From Umbilicaria muhlenbergii (Eukaryota > Ascomycota > Lecanoromycetes > Umbilicariales > Umbilicariaceae), in assembly GCA_000611775.1 (NCBI GenBank), contig KK106982.1:5350391-5414390 (forward strand): a DNA stretch of 64,000 nucleotides, written 5' to 3'. Shown one piece after another: positions 50,298 through 60,432 of the stretch. How positions within the stretch are numbered: the stretch's first letter is position 1; each line of letters begins with the position of its first letter. Below the pieces are notes generated by a model. It saw nothing but the letters and a program-made list of their open reading frames with translations, was not told the DNA's origin and did not search any database. The position numbers were made by a program, and so were the translations under genes.

Positions 50298-51553
50298 TCA
50301 ATCATACCAAATAGCGTTCATACCAAAGCCAGGATCTGAGATATCCAAATGGGCAACCCTCGCAAGAAACTCCTCGTGCCATCGATAGATCTCCACGAAG
50401 CCTTGCTGGTCATCGGTCAACGCCAGCCACTCGTCGCTCCAGTCGCAAGGGCTAACGGCATTCGAATGGCCACCGCTTGTCGGAGTGGGGTTGAGACACA
50501 GCTGCCGTTCAATGTTGCCGACGGGACTGAGCCGGAAGGCGGCGATGTAGCCGGTTAGGTCGAAGGAGTTGGCACGCGACGTGGCGAACAGGTATTTACC
50601 GCTATGGGAGGGAAAGACAACATCGGATCGGTAGTTCTTGGTCTCGAGTCCTAGTGGATTGGGTCAATGGCCAAAATAGACTTCGTAACCGGTGAGGCTC
50701 GTACCTGGGGGAATGAGAGGGTAGGTGATGTGTGTGAACACCGGTGTATGTCTGTGTTCATCGATCACGTACACCGCAAGCCTATTGCCCGCCTCCATCA
50801 AGACGTACAGATATACCCCGCCAGGATGCATCGCGACCCATCGAGGGTGGTCACCGGCAGATGGGGCATCAATGCTGTCGACGAGCGTGAGCTTGCCTGT
50901 TTCGCTGTCTTTTTTGTGTGTCCAAATCTTGTTCCCTCTCAAGTCGGCCGAATAGAGGTAGCTTTCAGAGGGATCGAAGACCATTCCATGTATTCCGGAC
51001 TTGGGAGTGTATTCGTAGTTTTGGATATTGGCTTCCATCCCGCCGTGCTCGTTGACGCAGAAAACATTGCCATAGCCGGCGTGGTCGTAGAATGGATTCC
51101 CGTAGACGTTGTAGGGTGGCTTCCTTGCTGCTAGAAGGAAGATGGCCCTTGTGTTGGTATCGGGACTCGAGGCCGAGGCTGGAAGAAGGTGAGGTTAGGC
51201 GTGGATTGCGCTGGGTGCGGATGGCACCCACGGTGTCCTCCTATGGGATGGGAAGCATGATGGATGATTTCGGTGCTGCTGGCAACGTTGTAGCTGGAGA
51301 AAGTCTTCATCGAGGCGCCATAAATGTTCTTCTTCGCGTGCTGGATGTCGATGGAATCGATCTAAGCAAAGGCACGTCGAGGCGACATGATGTCGATCGG
51401 GTCACTCACGTCAAAGGTCATCCAGGAGATGGGCTCGTCATGGGGAATGGCGGTTTTCTTGAGGAGTTTCAAGCTTCTCGTTTCATCGTCGAATTCGACA
51501 GTGTAAAGGTTCCCCGGCGGGGTCCAGGTGCCGATCATCAAATGATGAAGCAT
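50298..51553 (-). CDS. carboxy-cis,cis-muconate cyclase-like lactonase, seven-bladed beta-propeller, four exons
   Basis: Exons: 51,410-51,553; 51,232-51,361; 50,705-51,178; 50,298-50,650. Introns are 48, 53 and 54 bases (GTGAGT..TTAG, GTGGGT..CCAG, GTACGA..CTAG). The model closes at 366 residues. The start MLHHLMIGTWTPPGNLYTVEF, the junction VGGHP-type loop (GGHP across an intron), DTNTRAIFLLAARKPPYNVYGNPFY, DHPRWVAMHPGG and SGGHSNAVSP follow fungal 3-carboxy-cis,cis-muconate lactonising enzymes (the Neurospora CMLE fold) of the Lactonase family. These enzymes close cis,cis-muconate or its carboxy form to a muconolactone in the beta-ketoadipate pathway. The gene is divergent from the intradiol dioxygenase with 806 bases between starts, the natural enzyme upstream of it. 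The ATG has A at -3. Confidence 0.9.
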
Positions 51554-52359
51554 GGTCACCACGAACGAGAGAGACCGTTACACCAGGCGTGAGCGTGAGC
51601 GTGAGCGTGAGCGTGAAGGTGAGGATCAGAGCAAGTCAGGCGCACCTGTCAAAGGGGTCGGGTCTGGTATTGTTAGGTAGGTGGAGCGCGAAAACAGCCT
51701 GGAACTTTGGTTAGCTTCTCGTTCGGCAGGAGGCGGAGTGAGCCCTGGCGCGCCTGGGAACCCCGCTAACATAGGGGGCTGATGCTTCGGAGGCGGGGGA
51801 GCTGCAGCAGCATGCACAGGCAGGCAGAAGCACCACCAAGGTGCCGGCATTGCAGCTGCGCTTCGCCTTGCTCCACTCGAGTCGCGTGAGGTGAAGGAGC
51901 TATCGGAGAATTGCTTCGTCGCAAGGTTCGGCCAGCATCGGCACAGCAGTGAGGCATCAGAGATGAGCACTGATAGCTCTTCAATCACATGTGCGTACCA
52001 AAGGCAAGCCCAAATCAACACATCGTATCGTAGTCAGTCTACGGTGACACTATCTTCGCAGTCTGGCTCGTCTGGCTATTGGCCGGAGGTGCGCCCGGCA
52101 GATTGGTGGAGGGAAGGCAGAAGCCGCTTGATCTGCCGCCTGCGCCGGGCCAAAGAGGAGAGAAGAGGAGAGAAGAGGAGAGCAGAGGATGCAACACTCC
52201 TACCACGTACACAGGCCGTCGCATTTACCGCGACTCCTCCCGTGGATGCTTCTTGGCGAGCATAAAATGAAGGTCAGTAGTGATAACAACATGTCTCCGG
52301 ACAAGGACCGCTTTCTACAACCATTGTGTATCAACCTCGAGCCCCCGTAAGAAGCTGCA
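51554..52359. promoter_or_regulatory. shared divergent promoter of lactonase and dioxygenase
   Basis: The 806 bases separate two divergent starts of one pathway, so co-regulation is likely. Visible elements: a GCGTGA hexamer repeated five times at 51,587-51,616, within about 35-65 bases of the lactonase start; two ATTGG (reverse CCAAT) boxes at 52,078-52,082 and 52,102-52,106, about 255-280 bases before the dioxygenase ATG; an AGAGGAGAGA repeat at 52,153-52,189. CGG/CCG triplets occur, but I cannot single out a zinc-cluster factor site. Confidence 0.6.
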
Positions 52360-53488
52360 ATGGCAACAACACCGGCGACGTCGAGGTTTGACCCCCGCTT
52401 CACTCAAAATGTCATCGATGCCATGGGTCCCAAGACCGCCCCTCGCACCCGCCAGGTACTGGGCTGCCTCATCAAGCACGTCCATGACTTTGCTCGAGAG
52501 ATCGAGCTTACCACAGACGAATGGATGATGGGCGTCCGCTTCATGAATGCCGTCGGCCAGATCAGTGATGCGAAGAGGAACGAGGGGCAACGGATTTCCG
52601 ACGTCATCGGACTCGAATCGTAAGTGCAGTTCTGAGCGTCATCTCTGCATGCCTCGTACAGTCTAACCTCTTCGCAGGCTCGTCGACGAAATTGAACACA
52701 AGCTTGCGACCGAGACCGACGAAATCCCCACCTCCTCGACCATCCTCGGCCCCTTCTGGAGCCCCAATGCCCCCTTCCGCGAGAACGGCGACAGTATCAT
52801 CATGAGCCCGCACAAGGGCCAGGTGTCGCTGATGCGTGGGCGGGTGGTGGATTTCGTAACGAAGAAACCGGTGGCCGGAGCCGTAGTCGATATCTGGCAA
52901 GCTTCCTCGAATGGGAAGTACGACTTCCAGGACCCGGAGAACCAGGTGGATAACAACTTGAGAGGGAAGTTCAAGACGGATGCGGAGGGGCGTTACCACT
53001 TCTACTGTCTGCGTCCGACACCGTACTCGCTTCCTACCGACGGTAAGTCAACACGACGGCGTGGCCCCTTTGTACCGGGTCACAGGGATCATGGCTAACA
53101 TCCATGCCCGTTACCGAAGGCCCTGCAGGTGTACTCTTGAACCTGATGGATCGCCATCCAATGCGGCCCGCACACATTCACCTCATGGTAAGCAGACTTT
53201 CAAGCCTATTCGTGCCGTCATCTGTGTCACCGCCGCTGTGCCGGGCTGAGCTGACGACATCGCCATTGTTAGATCAGCCACGACAACTACAAGCCTGTCA
53301 CAAATCAGATCTTCCCCAACGACGACCCATACCTTGAGAGTGACTCGGTCTTCGCCGTCAAGGACGATCTCGTCGTCGACTTCAAGCCGCTCGAAGGAGA
53401 TGAGAATGCTAAGCTGAGCTTGGAATATGATATCATATTGGTTCCGCGAGATTGGGCGGGAAATCCGGCCTCCCATTTTGAAAAATGA
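52360..53488 (+). CDS. intradiol ring-cleavage dioxygenase (catechol/hydroxyquinol 1,2-dioxygenase type), four exons
   Basis: Exons: 52,360-52,619; 52,678-53,042; 53,120-53,187; 53,273-53,488. Introns are 58, 77 and 85 bases with GTAAGT/GTAAGC donors. The model closes at 302 residues, the usual length of fungal catechol-type enzymes. An N-terminal helical dimerisation region (FTQNVIDAM...[11 protein letters not shown]) is followed by the catalytic beta-sandwich from [10 protein letters not shown] (111-120). The four ferric ligands are visible: Tyr168 (NGKYDF), Tyr203 ([10 protein letters not shown]), His227 and His229 (RPAHIHLM). It inserts O2 between the two hydroxyl-bearing carbons of catechol, or of hydroxyquinol, to give cis,cis-muconate or maleylacetate. 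The neighbouring cyclase and enol-lactonase genes favour the muconate branch; the motifs alone do not separate the two substrates. No signal peptide, so cytosolic. Confidence 0.93.
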
Positions 53489-54543
53489 GTTTAGTACTAA
53501 TGTTATTGTTGTTATTTCCAGCACCTTGCCAGTACGACTCCAGTCGAGGCTGAAGATACTGGGCGAACCGTCACGCATAAGAGACTCGGGCGTCGCGGAC
53601 TTGTAGTGAAGCTATATCGCACGATCATAAGTCTTGTTCTTTCTTTCGTTCTGTTTCTCCTCCTGCTAGGCTTGTTAGATATTATGTTGCATAGGATTGG
53701 TTTCATTGACATCACAAGCTTTACCACAACGGTGGTGTCTCCTACAAAATCTATACGTGCTTCGAGCAATGCGCTGGCTTTGAAATCTGCATCGTATTGC
53801 TTCATGCATTCAGCCTCGTCGGCGCTGGAGTCACAATCTCTTCCGTGTCCGGCCAGGCTCCAAACTGCACCGCCACTGCCCCTCTCCTCTTTCTATAACA
53901 CAGCGTTGGGACTCTCATCGAGTGGTCGACGATGACATTGTTGCACTATTCGCAGGGTTCGCTGTCACTCTTGCGGCCTTTATGTGACTACGTTGATTCG
54001 AGACAGCAAAGCTTGTAATAACAAATATAGGTCGTTGAGGGAGGCGTGCTGGCTGAGTACATCACTAGTGAGCGTGCCGTTGAATCACGGTATCATTATC
54101 GACTGAGGTCCAGACGGCATTTTTGCGCACGACATGTTTTGTTTCATTCAAGGTACGAGAATCGCGCAGTCACTCCTGCTTCTGCTGATACACTAGCGAC
54201 AGGAAGTTTGATATACACTCTATCTTCTATGCTCAGTTCTCCCGTTGGGAGTTTCTTAAATTCTATGCGAACCATATATGCGCTGTTCACGCGCTTCCAA
54301 TCGCGCAACTGTGGCTGGAGCGTCTCCAAGGCGCAGTCCATGAGCGACTTCGGAAGTTATCCGACCAACCGTGTGAGCGGATGGGCTTTGAAACAATAAC
54401 TGCGGTTCATGCCAGGGTCAGGCCGTTAATGTGAAGCGGCTGATGTGCGCGTGTACCGTGGTTCCGACGATGGGTACGGCATAAATAGAGCGGCCAAGGC
54501 CAACGCAGAGGAACGCCCGAAGGAGCGAGCGACCGAAAACAAT
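53489..54543. other. intergenic region with weak coding traces
   Basis: Between 53,713 and 53,935 one plus frame reads as a cysteine-containing stretch (HNGGVSYKIYTCFEQCAGFE, later SGQAPNCTATAP), perhaps the end of a lost secreted protein. No start or full domain is visible. A TATA-like ATAAATA at 54,481-54,487 lies 57 bases before the next gene start and is probably its core promoter. Confidence 0.45.
54481..54487 (+). promoter_or_regulatory. TATA-like element of the secreted-protein gene
   Basis: ATAAATA in a GC-rich context, 57 bases upstream of the ATG at 54,544. Assigned by position and sequence only. Confidence 0.5.
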
Positions 54544-55258
54544 ATGGCGGTCTTCAACCCTCTGTTACTCCTTGTCGCTCTGGCACATTTTGCTTCCCTC
54601 ACCTTGGCCCAACCACTCGACTCCAGCAGCGTGTCTCCGTTAATTAAAAGAAGTGACGTTTGCTACAACGCTCCCAACACCAAAGCCGGGACGTAAGTAG
54701 CCCCACCCCTCAACCCCTCCGTGCCTGCATCCTTCCACTGACTCCCGCGGCTTCTCCAGCTTCCTCAAACGAAGCATTCCCGAGCCCCTAGGCCTCTCCC
54801 CCCGAAACGAAGCCCCCTTCCCCGGCAAAGGCGAAATCGTCTGGTGCGCCCACAACTGCCAAACCTACATCCGCGTCACCTACGTCGACCAGATCCCCGC
54901 CGGAAAAACCGACTGGGCCACCGTGCGCACCTACATCTCCAACGCGCTGCAGATCATCAAGATGCAGATATCGCAAGGGGACACGGTGATACCGAAAGGC
55001 GGCTGGCTGTACGGACACAACTGGGCGCACAACACGTATAATCTGGAGATGCTGTTCTACAACAGCAACAATCACCAGTTGACGTGGGGCGTGAACCAGG
55101 CCGCCTTGGCGGCGCTGCTGGATTATTTCGCCGTGTTGCAGCAGATGGGGGTGGCGCCGGGGGCGGTGCAGTTTGGGATTTTCGATGGCGATAATCAGGT
55201 TGCGGCCGCGGCGTTTGGGGTGGAGGGGCAGTGGACGGGTAATGGGAGGGGGTGGTGA
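54544..55258 (+). CDS. small secreted protein, two exons, unknown family
   Basis: Exons 54,544-54,692 and 54,760-55,258 are joined over a 67-base intron (GTAAGT..CCAG); the model closes at 215 residues. Residues 1-22 form a clear signal peptide (hydrophobic LLLLVALAHFASLTLA, then AQP). A KR pair follows at about 36-37 and could be a processing site. The mature part has the segment VWCAHNCQTYIRVTYVDQ, three cysteines in all, and a C-terminal segment WGVNQAALAALLDYFAVLQQ followed by FGIFDGDNQVAAAAFG. I recognise it only as a fungal secreted hypothetical of the kind often listed among effector candidates; no activity can be named. A degraded paralogue lies at 58,911-59,548, on the other side of the P450 gene. 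Confidence 0.85.
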
Positions 55259-55984
55259 ATGGTGTGCGCGGGGTGGTGGGGAATTTGTCGCTGCGGTACG
55301 GGTCCCGAAGATGGGTGCCGTGGTCGTGCAACTGTATGTTACTCTTGCTGGCAGGGGAAGTATTAGATATTACTAAAATCCTGAGACCCTTAACGTTGGC
55401 GATACCTTGCTCCGGGGCTGACTCTTCTTCACATTGACGTTGAAGGTGGAAAAGCACGTTTTGGTGGAGGGTTTTGACATAACAAACTAGCCCACCCAAC
55501 TCGTCGTGTTGCTGCACAATTTTGCGCATGCCCATAGACATCTATCTTATAGATCTATGAGTCCTGGAGGAAGCTTGGTTGTGGTTAGGTTGGTGGAATA
55601 CCATTAGTCCAACGCTTCTGCTGAAATGGCTTCGATAAATTGGGCTTTTGCCTTCCGCGCACACTGGGAAACTCCTAAGGTGTATTGCAACTCGTTATAT
55701 TGGTTGAGCTTTAGTTTCGATGACAGAGCTGGCAAGCCTGATTCATTCTTTGAAGAGCTTGAACGTGGCGCTTGGGTAGGAAAGGTTCTGGACTATTGAA
55801 ACAAGACCTTCAACCTATGGGCCGTTCCTCCCTCTGTTAAATGAGAACTCCGTGTATATCCCCTACTGACGCAAGCGGTCTAGTACGGTCCAGCACATTC
55901 GGGCCGATCAAATGGAACATCTGACAAGCCTGCCCATTTCCCTTTGCCGATACTAGATCATACTCTGGCCCGTGTGGCTTCAAC
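55259..55984. other. convergent intergenic region
   Basis: Two genes converge here (secreted protein plus, P450 minus), so it holds their 3' regions. Nothing else is recognised. Confidence 0.5.
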
Positions 55985-57950
55985 TCATACCACATCTGCA
56001 CGGCGCTCGATCTTAAGCCAGATGTCCTTCCAGCAACCGAGGCCACCTTTGACGATAAATTCGCCCGGCTTTGCCTGGTTCTGGAACTCGGGACGAAAGG
56101 TACGGAAGAACTGGAAACGGCGTCAGCGCAACTCAAGGGAATTATCTTGGAAGAGGAGACTGACCTGCAGAGGCCCCTTATACAACTCCATCAGCGCAAG
56201 ATCCTTACCTAGGCATACACGGCCCCCATATCCAAATGCCATGTTATACTTGTGGTACTTCTTGGCAGCTTCTGCGTCAAGCCAACGCTCCGGGCGGAAG
56301 ATCCCCGCATCCTTGCCATATATGTTCTCATCGCGATGCACCACCCATGGGTTACATGAAATTTCAGTGCCCTCCGGGATGAACTTGCCATCTACTTCGA
56401 TGCCGCCCTTGCTAACGTCTCGTGGCAAGATGGTTGGTACACTAGGACATAGCCGCATGCTCTCTCTTACGCATGCCACATAGTACGGGCAATGCTCAAT
56501 CACTTCGCTATGCTGGGGCATGTGGGAGAGACTTCCAGCGCGTGTGGCGGCGTCGAGCTCTTCCATCAGCTTTGAGTATACCGAGGAGTTTGATAGAACG
56601 TACACCAACATTGAACCGATTGCCGTTCCGGTGGTGTCAGCGCCAGCTATCATAATGAGTAGGAGTTCGACTTTGATGCGGTCCATACTCATGGGCTGGC
56701 CATCTGCGTCACGGCCTTCGAGCAGACTTTACACCCGTTATCATTCGTCATCCTCGTTGGAACAAAGTCCAACGAATCAAACGCCTGTTCAAGACTTACG
56801 TTTGCAAAAGATCTACCCTTCCATTCGTCTTTTCCTCTTCAATGTCCTTCAAGCGTTGAGCAAGTAACTTATCCCGGAAACGCAGCAGAGCTCCAATTCC
56901 AGAGTTAGATTTTGGGGTGGCGACAAGAAATTTCTCGCCAATCCAAGTCTTCCTGAACCAGCTAACGAAGGGATGTAGGCGAGAAATAACGCCGAGGGCG
57001 GGCAAGCCGTCATGAAACCCTTTGATCAGACCGCCAACGTCACTGCCAGTCTCGACGAAACCGAATGGGGCACCAAAGCCCAATTCTGAGATGGTGTCAT
57101 ATGCCATGTAGCTGTGTTAAGATTATCAGCCCAATTTGAAACAACAAACATGAATCAGAGGCTGAAGCCGGCAATTAGTAAACTTACACAGCCCATGGAG
57201 CAAAGTCGAATTGCTGACCGGTTGCTGCAAAGGTTGCCTCTAGCTTGTTGATCCAACTATGCACCGTGGCATCTATTAATGGTTCCATTTTCTTGATGTT
57301 CGTGAAACTGTACTACTCATAGATGCCTGTTAGCAGAAGCTTACAGATTAAACATGGAAAAAGCCTAAAGCGAGGCAGAAGGTCTACATACTGGACCAGC
57401 GACCGTCTTCCGAATATGGACATGCTGCCTCCAGTCCTGTGTGCTGAAGACGGTGTCTATCTTACCAAAAACACCTGCGCCATAGTGGTTGCTCTTATTC
57501 GCCTGTCGATGGTAGACATCTGGCAACGCGGAAGCGTCGTTGACAAGCAAGAGCGTGGGTGCGATCCGCATCACCGGCCCTGTACCTTGCAAATCAGCCT
57601 TGGCCTTTCTGGCACGTTGCTACCTACAGCGTAACAAGCGGAGCGCAGAATGGAAACCGAGGTCATCCGTATGCGCGTGCATGTCAGTATGAGTTCCGCG
57701 TACCGTATTTCTTATGTAGCTCATACTGCTTGTAAGGCTCCGCCCCGGTGAAGTTGTAGTACGCAACGTAAAGTCTCGTCACGCTAGCCCAGAACGGCCC
57801 TGGGAATTTTGATAATGGGTGGAACCAGCGGTAATAGATGATCTGGTACAGTATACGCACTGCGATGTAGGCCACGCAGCACCAGAGCACATTAACAATG
57901 ATGATCTTAGATGACAACGCTTGCACGGATGAACCGTTGATAGACGCCAT
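55985..57950 (-). CDS. cytochrome P450 monooxygenase, pisatin-demethylase-like, six exons
   Basis: Exons: 57,704-57,950; 57,392-57,579; 57,188-57,312; 56,800-57,111; 56,165-56,726; 55,985-56,110. Introns are 124, 79, 76, 73 and 54 bases. The model closes at 519 residues, a normal length. The start is the ATG at 57,948-57,950; the longer open frame upstream lacks an ATG. A membrane anchor lies at about 15-40, then the proline-rich hinge [11 protein letters not shown]. The I-helix oxygen motif is AGADTT (318-323), the K-helix is ESMR (379-382), the PERF-type segment is FRPERW, and the heme loop is [10 protein letters not shown] (455-464) with Cys462 as thiolate. All key residues are present, so it is likely active as an ER-bound oxygenase with a reductase partner. 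The substrate is unknown; fungal relatives act on aromatics, phytoalexins and secondary metabolites. It lies about 2.5 kb from the intradiol dioxygenase. Confidence 0.93.
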
Positions 57951-58910
57951 TGAGCTGGCTTGCTCGTTGACGTACGCAACGCTCAAGTCAATTAGATGCT
58001 CAACGTAGATCAGTACCAACGCAATAGCCCTGGCGGTGTTGTCTAAAAGAAGCCAATCACACAGTGTAGCGGCTGTGTCTTTTGGAGACGGAAACGAGAT
58101 ATTTGCAACGGCCTAAGCAGAGCAAGGTCTTTGTGATATGCTAGACGGGAGAATCAAGTATAGCATTTGAGATTCAAAACATATGACACTCGTAAAAGCC
58201 CAGAAGACAATCTTTACAATCTGGAAGCAAGCCCTTATATGTCTTTAGACACGGCAGCATATTATCGTACGGATAAGTCCAAATGGAAGGAACCGACAGA
58301 GCCGATAGAGCCGGTCATTGTTCTTGCACCTCATGCAAAGCGGGCTGACGACCAGGGTGAGTACCTTACTCACGTGCAGCAGCCCATGAAACGCTGCCCT
58401 AAGCGAAGCTTGTCTGGCATAATTGAAAGCTTGTGCGTAAGGCCACATTAACAGTTGGAGAAAACAAAGGAGGAGCCGATGGGACCACACACAGCCAGTT
58501 GAACGTCACCTTGCACAACTGAGCTATCCAGGCAAAAGGCAATCGCGGCCAGTGCGAGGAAACTTCTTAGTGCAACAGATAACATTCAACTCGAGTCAAA
58601 CCCAACTGGGCGCCCAACAGTTGGGACCTTAGGTAAGGCGGGTGTGTAAGCATGCAAAAGAAGGGCGGTCAGGGCGAGGAGACAGCCAACGAGATCAGTT
58701 GAATAGCCGAGCTACCGAGACCCAGCCCTTGGGTCAGCATGCTGATCTGCGACAGCCTCTCGCGACTGGCGACCGACGTTGAGGAAATGCCGAATACCGC
58801 AGTAACATGCGCAAGAGAAAACAAAGCAGGCACAAATATGAAAAGAGGTTGAAGACAAAGTCTGCCTAGATCGCATCGCAGCAATAATTGCTCTGACGTT
58901 ACTCACAATT
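57951..58910. other. intergenic region with weak minus-strand traces
   Basis: It contains the P450 promoter. On the minus strand, a hydrophobic open stretch at 58,884-58,669 (LFIFVPALFSLAHVTAVFG) and an ATG with a signal-like start near 58,590 (MLSVALRSFLALAAIAFC) can be read, but both are short and do not form a gene I can close. Confidence 0.4.
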
Positions 58911-59548
58911 ATGCAAAGTCTCGTGAAAGTTCTCGTCCTTGCAACCATCCCGGCCTCTGCTGCTGTCGTCGTCGCACGCCCGGCATAACCGAAACCAGCG
59001 GTGTAGCAATGCGCTCCTCATAGTGACGAGGACGTAAGTCTTCAGGCTTGTTTTCACACCTATTCCTGCACCCGTGGCTTCCGAGGCCGCGCAACACCGT
59101 GAATTACTACGAGGTCATGCTGGCATCGTCTGACTCATCTCTAGCATGTGCGCTCACAACAGCAACACCTACGTTGTGATAGGAATCATTGGCCTCGCTG
59201 AGAACATCTGGAGAGACGCCGTTCCCGAACTCTTAGAAACCGTTTACCACCGGCAGGCAGCCTATGATAGCCCGACTCGGAGACAACCCCATCACGAGTA
59301 GCACTTTGAGCTAGGCTAGGGCAACCGACCTCAAATTTGTGGCTAGGAATGCGATCAATCACCCGATGACGCGCGGAGTGCTTTTGGCAGCGGTGTCAGC
59401 GCTAGCGGACTATATGGAAAAATAGGGGTCGCTGAGAGTGCACTTCCAGGTCTTCGACGGTGACAACTAAGTAGGTCAAGGGACTATAGGATACGGGCCT
59501 GGCGGGCAGGTTTCTGCATCTTCTTCGTCATCTTCGCATAATTGGTAG
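58911..59548 (+). pseudogene. degraded paralogue of the secreted protein at 54,544
   Basis: An ATG at 58,911 opens a signal-peptide-like start (MQSLVKVLVLATIPASAAVV). Downstream, CAHNSNTYVV (near 59,145) corresponds to CAHNCQTYIRV of the intact gene. Then RGVLLAAVSALADYM and VHFQVFDGDN (near 59,380-59,470) correspond to WGVNQAALAALLDYF and VQFGIFDGDN in the same order and spacing. The copy carries several in-frame stops and frame changes and adds a serine-rich end. It is therefore an old duplicate of a host gene, in the same orientation and about 4 kb downstream, with the P450 gene between them. Confidence 0.75.
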
Positions 59549-59759
59549 TATTCGCGATAATTGCAGCACGGATGCCAAGTGCAGCACGTTGTTGAAGTTC
59601 GTCTAATACGTCAATCACAAGGTGCTACGGGAAAAAAAGAGCTTGCTATAAGGTGTAACTCCTTCCTCAACTCCGAATCTATGTCGCTCCAAATTCTCTT
59701 TGATCTCCCAGTTCTCTGCATCGACAAGGTTGGTCAGCTCTGCCAACAGTATACCAAGC
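59549..59759. other. short intergenic stretch
   Basis: No feature is recognised between the secreted-protein relic and the AAA fragment. Confidence 0.4.
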
Positions 59760-60375
59760 TTAGGTCCTCCCTCCAGCTGTCATTGTACCCTTTCCTTTGG
59801 GCGACCCATTAAAGCTGTCATCCCTCAGGCGATTGATCTTCGCCTCCTTTGAGTCATCAACATTCTTCGTACTCTCCAAGTAGTCTTTGAAGCGTTGTGA
59901 CATGTTAGTCACCATTTCTAGATGCTGTTGCTTGAGAAAAACTGTCTTTCCCCGCTTCTCTGGGTATTTGGTTGAGCAATTCTCAGAAAGGTGGCTCTTT
60001 TCCTTGCAAAACTTGCATGGGACGGTCACATCTGAAGCGTCGTACTCGGCAAGAGAAACCGCGGTTTGGAATGCTAATTCGTAATGTCAATAAATCAGTG
60101 TGGTCAGAGGACGTTCAGTACTGACCATTGCGTATCTGGCGGCCATTCCACTTGAGCGCTTTGAGAGCACTGTCGTGTCTGACGTATTCTTTTGCTTGAT
60201 ACTGGATCCTCACGTTGTCCTTCTCACCTTCCAGCTTTTCGAAGAGATTGTTCCAGATTGTAGTGCGGCCTTCATCTTCGAGATCTCCGTAATGGAGATG
60301 GATGTGGATGCGTGAAGTAAACGCTTCATCCAATGAGCCAACTGGATGATAATTAGCGTTAACCGTTTCAGCCTT
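59760..60375 (-). pseudogene. C-terminal fragment of an AAA+ ATPase
   Basis: Exon-like pieces 60,126 to about 60,375 and 59,760-60,073 join over a 52-base intron (GTCAGT..TTAG). They give the end of a fungal AAA+ protein: VGSLDEAFTSRIHIHL (sensor-1/arginine-finger area), the lid helix LKALKWNGRQIRNAFQTAVSLAEY, then a tail with a small CxxC/H stretch (CKFCKEKSH) and a stop at 59,760. Walker A and B should lie upstream, but the sequence right of about 60,375 no longer fits the family, so the gene is cut off there. It abuts the NACHT-like fragment on the other strand. Probably a truncated copy left by rearrangement; an undetected distant exon cannot be excluded. Confidence 0.65.
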
Positions 60376-60432
60376 CAAGCAATAGCTGAAGGGAACCCAG
60401 GTAAGCGGTTGGAATTCACAATTCAAGCTAGC

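Noticed and set aside
53606-53935. 109-codon open frame with a hydrophobic segment after the dioxygenase
   Set aside because: Hydrophobic start only, no family pattern; a competing frame in the same stretch looks more protein-like.
57951-58019. Upstream extension of the P450 gene
   Set aside because: It begins with TTG; the ATG at 57,948-57,950 leaves a normal membrane anchor.
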